A stretch of DNA of 64,000 nt from Fratercula arctica (Eukaryota; Chordata; Aves; Charadriiformes; Alcidae), in NCBI GenBank assembly GCA_947846985.1, contig CANTUZ010000007.1, forward strand, positions 34,786,355-34,850,354, in the 5' to 3' direction. A program made the translations under genes and the position numbers. This document shows positions 25,241 to 36,900 of this stretch, in pieces (the first letter of the stretch is position 1; each line of letters begins with the position of its first letter). Under the pieces are notes generated by a model that was given only the letters and a program-made list of their open reading frames with translations, was not told where the DNA came from and did not search any database.

Positions 25241-27445
25241 AGACATTTCACGGCAAACAAAAGTATGGGGAGCAACCTGGATGCAGTGTTGCCAAACCAC
25301 GTTGCTCTGCTAACCCATAGTAATCAGGGTGGTCCACAAATGATTTGCCAACCCAAAAAGGTGTGAAGTTTATCAAGAATATAGTTCTGTGAAATTTGTA
25401 CTGCCATTATCTGTAAATATACCTTGAAATGTGTTACTGGAGTAGACTATATACATTCTGCATTGAGCATAATTATCTGCACCTCTGCTGGGCTGGTAAG
25501 GCATGAAATTCAGTGCAAGCATAATGCAGGGTGCACCGTCCAGGGCTACAAAATGGAACCTGACCTTCGTTAATACATCAAGCTAGGATGAATCAGGGTT
25601 TCTCAGGCTTTTGAATACTAAAAGTAAAATCAAGGTCAGTTTCTAATTAAGTGTGACCTGTTGTGAATGTAAATAATTCCGTTTGCACGTATAGTACTGT
25701 GACCTGCTAGGGAGAAACAGGCACACAAAGGTGTTTTTGTGACTTTGCTGCATCCCCAGCTTGAGTTGGTCCCAAGACGGTTCAGCTCCTTTGAAGGCAG
25801 AGCAGCTTCAGACTTATTTTAATTGTGCTTGGGTGGGGCCATTAGGAAAACAGCAACAAAACTCCTTCCTCAAACATGTCTGTTGACCCTTTTCACGTTG
25901 GATTTATCCCCTTTGGGAGTGACAGCTGTCTTCAACGAGCTAGTTATGTTGTTCTTATCAATATTTGACTCTGCCAGAAAAATGCAAGTAGCACAGTGCC
26001 AAAAATGGATGTCTGCCAACTGATTTACTGTCTCAGGCAAGAGGCAGACTTTCCCTGAGTCCCTGTAAAAGCACCAGACCAAATGCATGAAGTAGCGCGC
26101 TCATTCTGGGTTTTCTCCAGTAAAGTAGGCCTAAAAAAATAAAAACCCAGTTTGACACTGTAGTCTTTTTCAGTTGATTCACAAAATGTATTCACACTCA
26201 GGAGGCTAACAAGCCTGTCCTATAGAAAGAATAAACTTGGAAAAGGTAAATCACATTCAAAAATCACATCTATGGAAACTCTGGCTGCCGCCTCTAACAG
26301 GAAAGGCTGGTGGGAGGGGCAGGTGCTGAAAGGGTAGACTTTGGCTCTGCACTCCTGCGTTCCTGGGTTTCCTCTTGAAACTTGTAAAGATTTCATGTAA
26401 CTGACATGAATCAGGTGCTCCTCCTTAATGTTCTTTTGAAACCAGGGCAACAAATCTCACAAGTTTCAAAAGGGTAAAGCACCTGGATCAGAGATCACTG
26501 CTTCAGGGAGCAGCATTAGCTGGTGAGCCAGAGAGCGCAGCAGCACAGAACTCTCATGTCTCTTGCACCAGATAGGAAAGAGACATTCTCCCATGCTGCA
26601 AAGTGCTGGTGCCAAAGGGCAGTGCATGAGATGATTGATTTGCCACAACATCTCTCTCATGCAAAGGTACCGCTGACAGTAATTCTGGGTCTGGCCACTG
26701 AGAGAAAAAAAATCTCACAAACTTTCTGAATCTTGATAGCTACAGACCACCAGAATCTACCAACTTCCAGTGGCAGCTTGTGGGAAGCTCCTCTGGAACT
26801 TTGGGCAAGCTCTCTACTATTACACCTCAATTTTAAAAGTTTTGGTACCCCTGGAATTTCTGGCCATAAAGATTATATAGGAGGAATACTGATTTCCCTT
26901 TATCTAGAAAACTGGAAAGAAACACTGTGAAACTAGATGAAAAGCAAATTTGCTGTGCTGTAAGCTTTATGGCAAAAAATATCAAAATAGGAAGATACTA
27001 CAGTTCAAGCATGATCTTTAGCAGAGATGGGCAAAGCTCTGAGATTCAACAACACACATGTTGTTCAGCATTTCTGTAAAGCAATAGCCATTGAAAGGGC
27101 TGATCCGTGGGTGGTGAGCAATTGGTGAGATGTCCTTAGATAGAAATGGCTAAAAGTCTCATTTAGAAACAATCTTTCTTCCATTTGGGTGAGAAAGAGC
27201 AGTGGTTTTATGTTTTTTTCTGTAGCTGACAGACTTCAATTTGTTACTCAAGAAAAGTTTTACAAATGCCTTTTTGTTGGCTAATGTGTAAATGTGAATT
27301 GCCAAAGATGAAGTAATAATGTAAAAGGACCATCAGCCAGAGAGAGCAGCTACACCTTTGGATGAACACGCAGGACAGGGTCAAACAGCCAGATTTTTAA
27401 TTTGATGCTTTCCTAGTGAGAAAAATATCTCCCCTGCTACTGTGA
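25241..27445. other. Noncoding stretch, no gene recognised
   Basis: No recognisable exon, repeat or RNA gene. Open frames are short and overlap on both strands without domain content. Confidence 0.5.
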
Positions 27446-27472
27446 GGGGAACGGGGGGTGGGGGGAGGGGGG
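27446..27472 (+). other. G-quadruplex-forming G-run cluster
   Basis: Four G tracts of 4, 6, 6 and 6 bases are separated by spacers of 3, 1 and 1 bases (27446-27449, 27453-27458, 27460-27465, 27467-27472). This satisfies the standard G-quadruplex pattern with very short loops, which is the most stable class. No gene start is recognised beside it, so a regulatory role is unknown. Confidence 0.8.
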
Positions 27473-27944
27473 AACACACAGCAAGTGGAAGCAACCACAG
27501 GGGTCCCTGAAAGTAGCTGTATAATGATTATTTGACAAGGCTTCCTGGATGCTAACAATCCCATTAAAAATAAGTTGGCAAAAACATTAGGATCCTGAAC
27601 TGACTGGAAATGAAACAAGAGAAATGAGGAGGGATTAAAGTAAAGCTCAGAAATAAAGAACAACCACTGAGTGTGTCCACGGTGGGAGTCTGTCAGCCTG
27701 ATGGGAAGCTCTTGGTAATTAGCCAGATTCGACTTCTTTCTTATATTCTAAAAGACTTTCCTCTCTCAGCCTCCTTCCTCCTCCCCTATTTTCTTGTATT
27801 TTGTAAAGCAGGCACGCTTGGAGGTCACAGTCTACACCGGGACTCCCAGCTTTAGGCATTGTATGTACACATCGTTAGAGACAATTCTTGCACAAAGAAC
27901 TTTAAATCTGCATTTACCAGGCAGAGAAGGGAAATGGTAGTATC

Positions 27945-27995
27945 ACAAATTTACAGCTGGGAAGTTGAGGCACAGAGAGGTGAAGAGGTGATTTC
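27945..27995 (-). repeat. MIR-like SINE fragment
   Basis: The plus strand reads TTTACAGCTGGGAAGTTGAG then GCACAGAGAGGTGAAG. This follows the well-known reverse-complement core of MIR (CORE-SINE) elements, in which a 'tttacagatgaggaaactgaggcacagagaggtt' type string occurs. It is short and diverged. MIR remnants are known at low copy in birds. It could be a chance match. Confidence 0.45.
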
Positions 27996-28499
27996 AGAGT
28001 TGTTCATTTTCCACTTGGACTCTCATGGCAGTTGGGCTTTTCCAAAAATCCTGACTCTTCTAGTGTCATTTGAAGGAGGGGAGGGATATGCAGAGACACG
28101 TGGGGCACTGTCGCTACCTCCTGCGCACTGCCTTACCCCTACTATTTGCAGTCCTTGTCTCTCTCCATGTAAACCGGTCCTGCTCCCAAAAAGCAGGTCT
28201 GTGCACAGCTGTGCACATGCGCAGCACTGGGCCAGGGCAACAGTCTTCCATTAGGATCTGATATTTTATAATTACCCTTCAGTGATTCCCTTAAAAATGG
28301 GTGGACAGGCATGTGATGTACGCAGCTCCCTCTTGGTCTGATTGATAGGAAAAGCAAGAACAACTTTAGTGGTGACTGCAACAAAAATAATTGGAGATGG
28401 GGATTGTTATATAACACAAATGCAGCTACGTGTTAAAAATAAACCACTTCCACTTAGATAACAGCTGTCATTGAAAGATTTGGGAGCCGCTTTAGGTTC

Positions 28500-28760
28500 A
28501 GGTTACCTTCCCAACAGCAGCTGCCTGGGAACAGCAAGCAAGAGATGTGCCTGGGGAGGGGGGTAAGGCAGCTGGCTGCTGTGGGTCATCTCCATGCTGA
28601 GGACCTGCGCCACGGCCCCCAGCCCTGTGTCCCGCACCGCCGAGGGTGAGCCTGGCAGCTGGTCTGTGGCTCCACAGCCAACTGCAGCTCTCACTGGAGC
28701 TTCTCTTCCCGTGATGGACCAGTCTGTGCATGTGAATGCGCTGGTAGAGCTTTGCAATTT
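28500..28760. other. Local GC-rich segment with CpGs
   Basis: This segment is clearly richer in G and C than its surroundings and contains a small CpG cluster around 28600-28645. Open frames exist on both strands (77-84 codons on minus, 66 on plus), as expected in stop-poor GC-rich DNA. On the minus strand the block ends in AAG followed by GTAACC, which could be a splice donor. I cannot find a convincing acceptor or a recognisable protein. An lncRNA exon, a regulatory element and plain composition noise are all possible. Confidence 0.3.
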
Positions 28761-29138
28761 GTATTGCTCAGAGGAGTGGTTTGTTTCCTCTTGAAAATTG
28801 TCATGAGAATAAACTATTTTTATATGAGGAAAGAAAAAGATTTAATTTATCAAGGAAAACCCTTGTGATATACTAAAGGACGATAGTGCCTAGCCTTAAG
28901 TTAGCTGATAAGTCAATGCTAACATACATCTTTTTTCTTTAGTAAGAAAAATTTAGATCTTGAATGCCTTGTTACAAATTATTCCCATCAAGTGACATAA
29001 CTTCAGCTTCAAGGTAAAAAGGATCAGATTCTGACCTCCTGTCTCTGCTTCTTTTCTCTCTAGCTCCAGATCTTTTCTGGCATTTCTTGAACGCTGAATT
29101 TTGTGGAATATTTGCATAAGTTTTATTGGGATTGATTT

Positions 29139-29190
29139 AATAAAAAAAACAAACAAACAAACAAAAAACCAACAACCCACAACCAAAACC
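29139..29190. repeat. A/C-rich low complexity with (CAAA)n
   Basis: A run of A is followed by CAAA repeats and then AAC/ACC-rich sequence. It may be the tail of an unrecognised retroposed sequence or a simple repeat. Confidence 0.8.
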
Positions 29191-29369
29191 AAGACCTAAA
29201 CTTGTCACGCTGATAATATTTTCAAATTAGACATTGCAATAGAGTTTTGAGCATGCTAGGTAGCCTTTATATGTCTACTTTTCAATTTGCTATTGCATAT
29301 GTTATCTAGAAAAAGTCATCTGAAAGGAAAAAAACGTACAAAACAGACCAGATGTGTTGCAAAGCTGTG

Positions 29370-29479
29370 TGACGAGGCTCTGAGTAAGGTTTGTCAAGGC
29401 CCTGGTAAAAGCCGGCTTGCTTTGAGAGAGGGGTTGCACAAGATAACCTCCACAAGTCCCTTCCAACATTCTATGATTA
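29370..29479 (+). mobile_element. CR1 LINE 3' tail fragment, plus strand
   Basis: The right half carries the CR1 terminal motif series in order: GAGAGGGGTTG, then ACCTCCACAAGTCCCTTCCAAC, described here only by its ends at about 29426-29467, then ATTCTATGATT closing the element at about 29479. The left half is too diverged to align by eye. The copy is shorter and older than those at 24751 and 45187, and no coding portion remains. Confidence 0.75.
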
Positions 29480-30799
29480 ACTGTAATTTTGTTCCCAAAA
29501 ACCACAGTCCTGAAATATTGCAGTTTTTTATTCCAAATTTATGACTCATGGAAAAAAAGGCTTTTCATCTTAACCATCGTCACATTTCTCACATGACTAA
29601 CTGCAAAAGAAAAATTGTCAGTTGCATCTGATTTGTTACTTCATTCTGTACCAAAGGGTTGTTTTGTAGAAAACCAGAAGGGGTTCTTTAATGAAAGAGC
29701 AGTAGAGTGTTTTAGGGGCTCTTAATGCAATCTGAGAGATAATTGAAATGGTCGCACTTGGTGGGCAGATAACTGCTGCTGTTGGCAGCCTCAGTGGCTG
29801 CATGGTGTGATACAGATGGGGGGGTGCCCCCAGGCAGGGAGCTGCAGCCCCCTGCTTCCCAAAGGATGCCTTCCTTAGCAGATGGGCTTCATCGGCCACT
29901 CTCAGCTGCTGAGCTTCAGTGTATCCAGTGTAACTCTCGCTTGTGCATAGCCCATCCAAGGCCTTAGCACGTGTTGGGTTTGCAGAGCTGGGATGGAAGC
30001 TGAGGCCACGCTGTGCAGTTTTACTGTCAGGAGAAATACATGGTGCTTGGTTTATTTTGTATCAATAGTGAATCAGACCTGGCTTTAAAAAAAATATCTT
30101 TGGGGAAGAAGGAGAAGGAAAGGTGCTTTAGTTTTGCTCCCTGGTATGTTTAAAGCATGACAGTGCAGGTTGCTGTTGCGTCCTCACTGCAGGCTGGTGT
30201 GACACAACCAGCAGCTGGGAATGGGGGCAGCAGCAGACAATGGTGGCTTTCATTGCTCTTGCCACCAAGTCATGGGATGAGAGAGCAACCACAAAGTCAA
30301 TTCCTAAAGTAAACACAAAATCTTGCTAAGAATGATCTTAGAAAAATGAAGTTTTACTGGCAATATTAATCACTCATCCTGTCCTGCCAGCTCTCATATC
30401 AGGCCCTAAAATCAACCAAGCAATGCTACCTCCTTTAGGAAAATGGAAAGGAAAGACTAGTGTTCTCAGTGTCAAGAAGAAACACAATAAAATAGATATA
30501 TCTTAGTTATGCTTGTTGGTCCAGAAAAAGTGCTGAGGAAGAGCTGGGATTCATACCCATCTCATCATGAGATGTTAAATTAGTGAATAGCAGCAAGAGA
30601 AGCAGGTAGATCCAGGGCCAAAGTCAGCTCTAAGCTTTTGCTGTGTAACCCTAGCGAAGTACAGTGGAGTCGAACAGAGCAAATGATTGTGAAATTTGGT
30701 CTTTGGTCTCTAGATGCCCATTGCCTGACAAAAAAAAATGTTCTCCGTATCCCGTTTTCCCATTAGAGAAGTAAAATAAAAACAGTAATGAAGGGGAGA
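29480..30799. other. Noncoding stretch, no gene recognised
   Basis: No recognisable exon, repeat or RNA gene. The 107-codon minus frame at 29636-29959 has no domain and overlaps a 61-codon plus frame, so neither is supported. Confidence 0.5.
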
Positions 30800-30950
30800 A
30801 ATGTGGCTTATTAGAAAGAGTATTGCACTAAGAATCAGAATAGCAAATTCTGGTTCTTGTTCTGTCTCTAATTTCCTGTGCCACCTTGGGACCCCCTGTG
30901 CCATTTCTCTATACCTAATTTCTGAACTGGAAGATGGATAATTATCCACC
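30800..30950 (+). repeat. MIR-like (CORE-SINE) remnant
   Basis: The segment follows the plan of a MIR element in forward orientation. It has an AGAAAGAGTATTGCACTAAG-like 5' part and TTCTGGTTCTTGTTCTGTCTC for the 'cggctctgcc' region. CTGTGCCACCTTGGG then stands for the core 'ctgtgtgaccttggg'. It ends with a 'ctgaactggaagatggataat' block resembling the 'catctgtaaaatggggataat' block. Substitutions are many, as expected for a pre-amniote insertion. The assignment is by eye, and AmnSINE or another CORE-bearing SINE is an alternative. Confidence 0.6.
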
Positions 30951-33900
30951 GATATCAAAGTGTCATGCTGGGGCGGGGGGGTGGTTAATAAGCAAACTCC
31001 TTTATAGCACAGCCTTGCCTCATTTTTGAGGCCTTTCCCATGTGTGTAAACACAAATTCCCTGTTTTTATAAATCTTCTGGCTTAACAAAAGCAGAACTT
31101 TCTTCTAATTGAAGTCACATTAAAGTTAGTGATTCATTTCACAGCAGCATTTGTGTTGTCATACTCACGTGGTCAAGATGCTGGTGCTGCTTACAGATAT
31201 TGGTATTTACTAGGGCAGGTGAGTGGGCAACAGCGATTCCCCCAGTCCAATAACAGAGTTTCTCTAGGATCAGTAGGAGAAGGCGATATACTTGTTTGCA
31301 TCTCAAGTTATATAACCATTAAATCTCTCTTCTCATCTCTCTCACGCTACTCCCTCCAGAAATCTGTTATTGAAAGGAAGGAAAAGGGAAAATGTTTTTA
31401 AATGGGCAAATTGAGAAATTCACAGTGTTGCAAATAGTCTGTGAGCAGGATAGAGTTGCCTAGGGCTCTTTTATGAGTCTCACATGGGGCTGTAAATCAA
31501 TTTAGAATCGTAGAAGTAAGGCATAAACCAGAAAACTCTGTGTGTGTGTCAGCTGTGTTCTGTACAAATGGCTGATATTGTATATAGTGCTTATTGCAAA
31601 TCCTGTTGTGACCCATTTTCTAATGTAACTCGGTTAATTTTTCTTGTGACACAAAAAATAAGGTCCAGTGTTTGCTGCTATATATAAAGTGTCGGTTCTT
31701 TGTTGTTTTGAACACTAAATGCATTACTGAGTACCTCCAAGCAGAGCTACTTTTAATTATAAGCAATTTAAAATGAAGACCATTTTTTTGCTTAATAAAA
31801 GCCAAGGAATTTAAAGAATTTCTGCTGTTTCTCCTGTACAATTGTACTGAGGCTTATGCCAGACTATACATTCAAAAACATGTTTCCATGGCATTTTGAG
31901 GTAAATACAGGACTTTTGACCACCTCCACTTTGGGGAGGATTTGGGCTGCTGCCTGTTGGAGAGTTTAAACATCCAAATAGACCTGTGCCTTCTAGAGGA
32001 TCTTCTTTCATTTTTACCATTTTCTGCTTCAATCAGAAAACCTGTGGCAATTGTTATGTTTAATCTAAAAGAATAATCTTAGACTAGAATATTATTTGTA
32101 TGAGTATCTTCTAGTAAAAAGACAACTTCAGAGTGATCTTCTGTGAAACATGGATGTTCCTGAAGAACAACATCCCTGAGCATGGTGGCAGCATGGATCC
32201 GGTTGCTCAGTTTCCCTTTGGTTTCCTCCTGCAGAGCAGTTCAGGGTATGGGTAAACTGGACTATTTCACATCTCCTAGATATACAGTATATAACTAGGA
32301 TTCCGGACCAGTCTATGTCCACAGTAGTAAAGGGAAGTCTCCAGTGCAACAGTGCAAAACCAGCAGAATTTGGGATTGTGAAATTCCAGAAGCGGTTTGT
32401 TGCATTTTGAACAATGTTAAGATATTTTGATGCAGTAGGTAGATGTCTCATCTGCAGAGCTCAAAGTCAGGAAACTGAATGATGAGAATTCATTGATGTT
32501 GCAAGGTAGTTTTTGTGTTGTTTTTTTTTCCCTCAGCACATATTTTGCTGAAATCATGAATCCTGAGACGCAATCAAATTGAAATTGTGTCTGTAATAGT
32601 ACACCCTATTCAAGGTGTTTCTCTTCGCGGGACTGGGGAGAAGAAACAAAATTGCAGTCCGTGCATCACAGCCCCATCCTCAGTGGCCTCTCCGAATGGA
32701 GCAGGCAGAAGGTCTCCCCATGATGAGGACAGGGGAGCCCAGCCCCAATGTGCCAGGCTTCAAGAGGGACTAAGGTTACTCTCATAGGGAAGGAATGATC
32801 TGTTACAGTGATGGGGGTTCATGCAAGAAGGGAATTTGTAGCCTGCCCATCGCCATGACCAGTTTCTGGTGGTGTTGACCACAGATTTGTGAGTGCAGAC
32901 ATAGTTGCCTGCATGAATCATACTTTGCACTGAAAGTTTAATTGAATAGGCTTTGAAGCAAAAGATTTAAAACAGCTCTGTGTGTTTCTCTATCTAGGCA
33001 AAAAGTTTGAGCACACTTCTTCCCCTCACGGAGAGCGCTTTCTCTTTTCCAGCTGTCAGAACACAAGGGTCATTTGAGTATTCTTGTCAAGTTTTCCAGA
33101 TGCTTGTTTTGAATTGATGGGTTTGAACAGGAGCAATTTGTTATGCTGGCACTTCCCCCCTCCAACTGCACAAAGAGTCAGCCCTTGCAGATACATTATC
33201 ATCTCTTTCCCTGAAGAAGCTGCTGCTCTTAAGATAGAACGAATGGGTTGGGAGATTTTAGGTCTGAACCAAAGGTCAAACCTGACTGATAGCTGCAAAA
33301 GGGAATGGGGATGTGTAGACTGTTGCCTGGGTGGTAGATATTTCTTGCATGCATATGTGTGCAGATAAGTCTAGATAGATTATTTGGCATTTTGACTGAA
33401 GTATATTTCTTTCTCTGATTTGGAAATATTTTTTTCAAGGTTGGAAGGAAGCTTTAATATCAAAGTGTAAGCAATACAGCAAAGTATAAAAGTGTTCAAG
33501 TTTACTATTATTTTTGGTTACAATCTGAAAAAATCCTGGCTTGTAAAATTCAAGCTGTAAATCTGTTTTCCACATATGCTTTCATTTAGCATCTTATGAT
33601 ACTACTTCCTTGTATGCATATACTCACTGAGTTTAAATATGCGACTTCTGAAGAAGAGGGGCAAATGATGTGCAAGGCACTGCTGGCCAGGCATGCCCAG
33701 GGTGGAAGAATGACCGCCGTGGCTGAGCAGGAGGGAGGACGTGGTGGGAAGTGAGGAGATGCCATCTACTGAAATGCCTCTTTCATGTTGATCTGGTCTA
33801 GTCGAGGGGATTACCACATGGAGAGAAAAATTAGCTCCGTTAGTATAGAAGCTTCTGTACAGATATAAAAAGATATGTAGTCACACCAGAGCTACTATTT

Positions 33901-36900
33901 AAATCCGAAGGAAAATAAAGATGAAAAAGAAATTAGGCCTAATTTGACAGAGTCATACCAGGCATGTGATCTGTGTCTGGACCAAACCTTAAGACTCATA
34001 TGAGTAATGCATTAACTAGCTGAGAAGGAATCTGCAAACTCCTGCTGAGAAACCTGGTGTCAGATTTGTTGGGTGATTATACAGATAATCAAAGCATTAT
34101 GCAAATGTTTCAAGCGATTATCAGGTCAGCTACTCCGCAAGAAGGTTCTTGGCAGCTGAGGGTAAAAGTGAATGTTGTATATGGCATTTCCATCCTGCTT
34201 CACCTTTGTTTGACCAGAGATTTATGACTAATGTCAAGTACGTTCAAGTGGAAACAATTTTACAGGCATAACAGTAGGATAAAAACTTGGAAATGAATCT
34301 TATGCTTGTTTTCCAAAAATCGTTACAGGTCACATCACTTAAGGAGCCTCCGCCACTCAAAGGAGTGACAAATTCAATTGCATCTATATCTTCATAGTAA
34401 GGCTCATGCTTGCTGGCTACCAGGATAAAATGTGATTTTAATCTTCTCCTGGCATTTCATCAGTTTGTGATATTTTCTATGAAGGGCAGTGTATTTGTGT
34501 GTTTACAAATACATAAATATAGGTAGAGAGGCTGAAGGAGATTGTCCAGAAGTTTTCAATTGAGTGAATTAGCTCTTCAGAGAGTTTGCAAAGCCATAAG
34601 ACAAAGGAACTGTACCAGCCTTTAAGGTTTTTGTGTTCTGTTCCTGTTTTCGTTAAGCCTCCTGTTGTCACTGCCATTAATATGCTGCAAAATGGAGCAG
34701 GATGAGCTGTGCCAAGACTAAAACAAGAATGCAGCCACTGAACAGCATCCATAAGGTAGATTTCCAGTTGTGTGCAAAGTGGAATCAAAAGTTTCCAGCT
34801 TCACTGTGAGGGAACCTCACCATTTTTCTTCTGTTTTCCTCAGTTCTTATACTTAATTCCATCTCTCATACAAAGTCTGATTCAAAGCCTGTGGTAACCT
34901 TTCTGCTACTTGTGGTGTAGACTTATTTGCATGTATTTATCAGAAAAAACTGTGTGAAGGTTAAATTGACGCCAAGATCAGCTGAACTCATTTTTCAGTC
35001 CAGTACTTACTGAAACATCTCAAATTACCCATTCAGAATTTAAATAAGGATCAACACAATCCCTAAAGGAACACGTTTCCAGTTCGGAAAGGAGTGCATA
35101 TCTATTCCTGCTTCCTGCATACAGGAATTTTTCTGCTCCAGTGCCACCTTAACACTAAATGTGTGTCCATACTGTTAATTACATTTGCTTTGCAGTCTAA
35201 TCTTTGAATAACTAATTTTTAAGTTGCATTTGAAACAAGAGGTAAGTGACCTATTGGGCTTGGGAATGTCTGTGAACCTGAAAAGGATTGCTTTTCCAAA
35301 CAGTCCTGACTGAACGGACTTAACCTAGCTACGAGGAATGTGACAGCCCTCTAATTCTGGTGCTTGTAATGAGCCTCTGTGACATCTACTCAATTGGATA
35401 GATATACTAAAAAAATGAAAGTAACTTTCCTCAGGCCGTGATGACTCAGTTAAAAATGGTCCTACTAAGAAGGTTGTAAAAGTGGCCTGGGAAGTGATAA
35501 CATTAGCTCTTCTGGGCTATTGCACAGCCTCATTTATCCTTTAATGATTCTTGTGTTTTCCAAACCTTTGTGTAATTAATATTATTTAACAGATGTGGGA
35601 GTGTTCATTGGACATTTGTTCCGCAAATACAGTATTTTTAATAGCTGCGATATAAAACTTTAAGCAAATGAGTTTCCCTGATAATATTCTCTTCATCAAA
35701 GTAGGTATTCTCAAATGTGCACATTAGATTTTTGACTGCAGATATCACCTTTAATGTATGCTTCAGTGGCTGCTGGGGGCTGAAAAAAAATCATTACTAA
35801 TTGATATGCCTTAATGGCCTGAGAGCTTTCAGAGTTGGATGAGCCCAAGAGAAACGCTGAGAGGTAGATACTTGATTCTAATTATGCCTGAGTAGGTACA
35901 AGCAAAAAGTAGAACCATCATGACAGCTATATCATTGTCAAATTGCTATACCTCAGGTTTTCTACTAATTTGACACTATTACAAAACATTGCTTCAATGA
36001 ACCCATGAAAGGCAAAGTTAGATAAAGAATAGAAGCATAGAAAAAGAAGTCTGTGCTGGTATCTGTATTTGCCAAGACAGCCACTGGAGAGAAAAGGGGT
36101 CTGGGATTTGTAAACGATCTGCTAATTAGTGCACAGTATCATTTTATTCCATCCCATGTCCTGAATATCTAATAAGTTTTTAAGAATACAGACGTTGTTA
36201 AATTTTTGTTTAAATGTGATGATGTAGCATGTGAGCAATGGGTGTGTTTATTCCCCATCCCGGCTGCATTGATCCCTTCTGCAGTTGTCACCTGACGCTG
36301 CACTTGACACACCTTGCACAGAATGTGAACGATTAAGATATTTCTGGTTACTTTTTCAAGTGTTAAACACATGAAATGGTTTATTCACCTTTAAATCTTG
36401 TTATTTGTAGCCTAAGCCAGATCCCTAGTTTTCACAGCGATCTACTGAGTTTCTAACAGTTTTCAAAGGCACATTCTCCTTACTGAGAGGGGAACAGGAC
36501 TGGCGTTTTCAATGAGAACTGGGTTTTTATTTGGGGTCTGCTTTAGCATCAGGGTTCAGGACCTATGGTTTTCATTTTGTTTTCTACCTTTAATAGCATC
36601 TTTGGTGAGACTTAAGGGAAAAAAGCACCATTGCTGGTACATACATGCCACTGTATGTTTGAGTGAAGCAGAAGGATCAATATGTAACCCTCTTTCCAAC
36701 CTATGTTTTATTATTTGCAATATATATTTGTGTTTTATTCTGCAGTAAATGTGCTTTTCCTTATGAATTTCTTTTGATGACTTGGAGAATCTCATTATAC
36801 AGAGCTAATTCCTGCTTATGCCATAAAACTGCTGGATCCTGGAAAGGTCCTTTGTGGGCAGCATAAATGCTTGGTGTTCGGTCAGACACCTGCTTGTACA

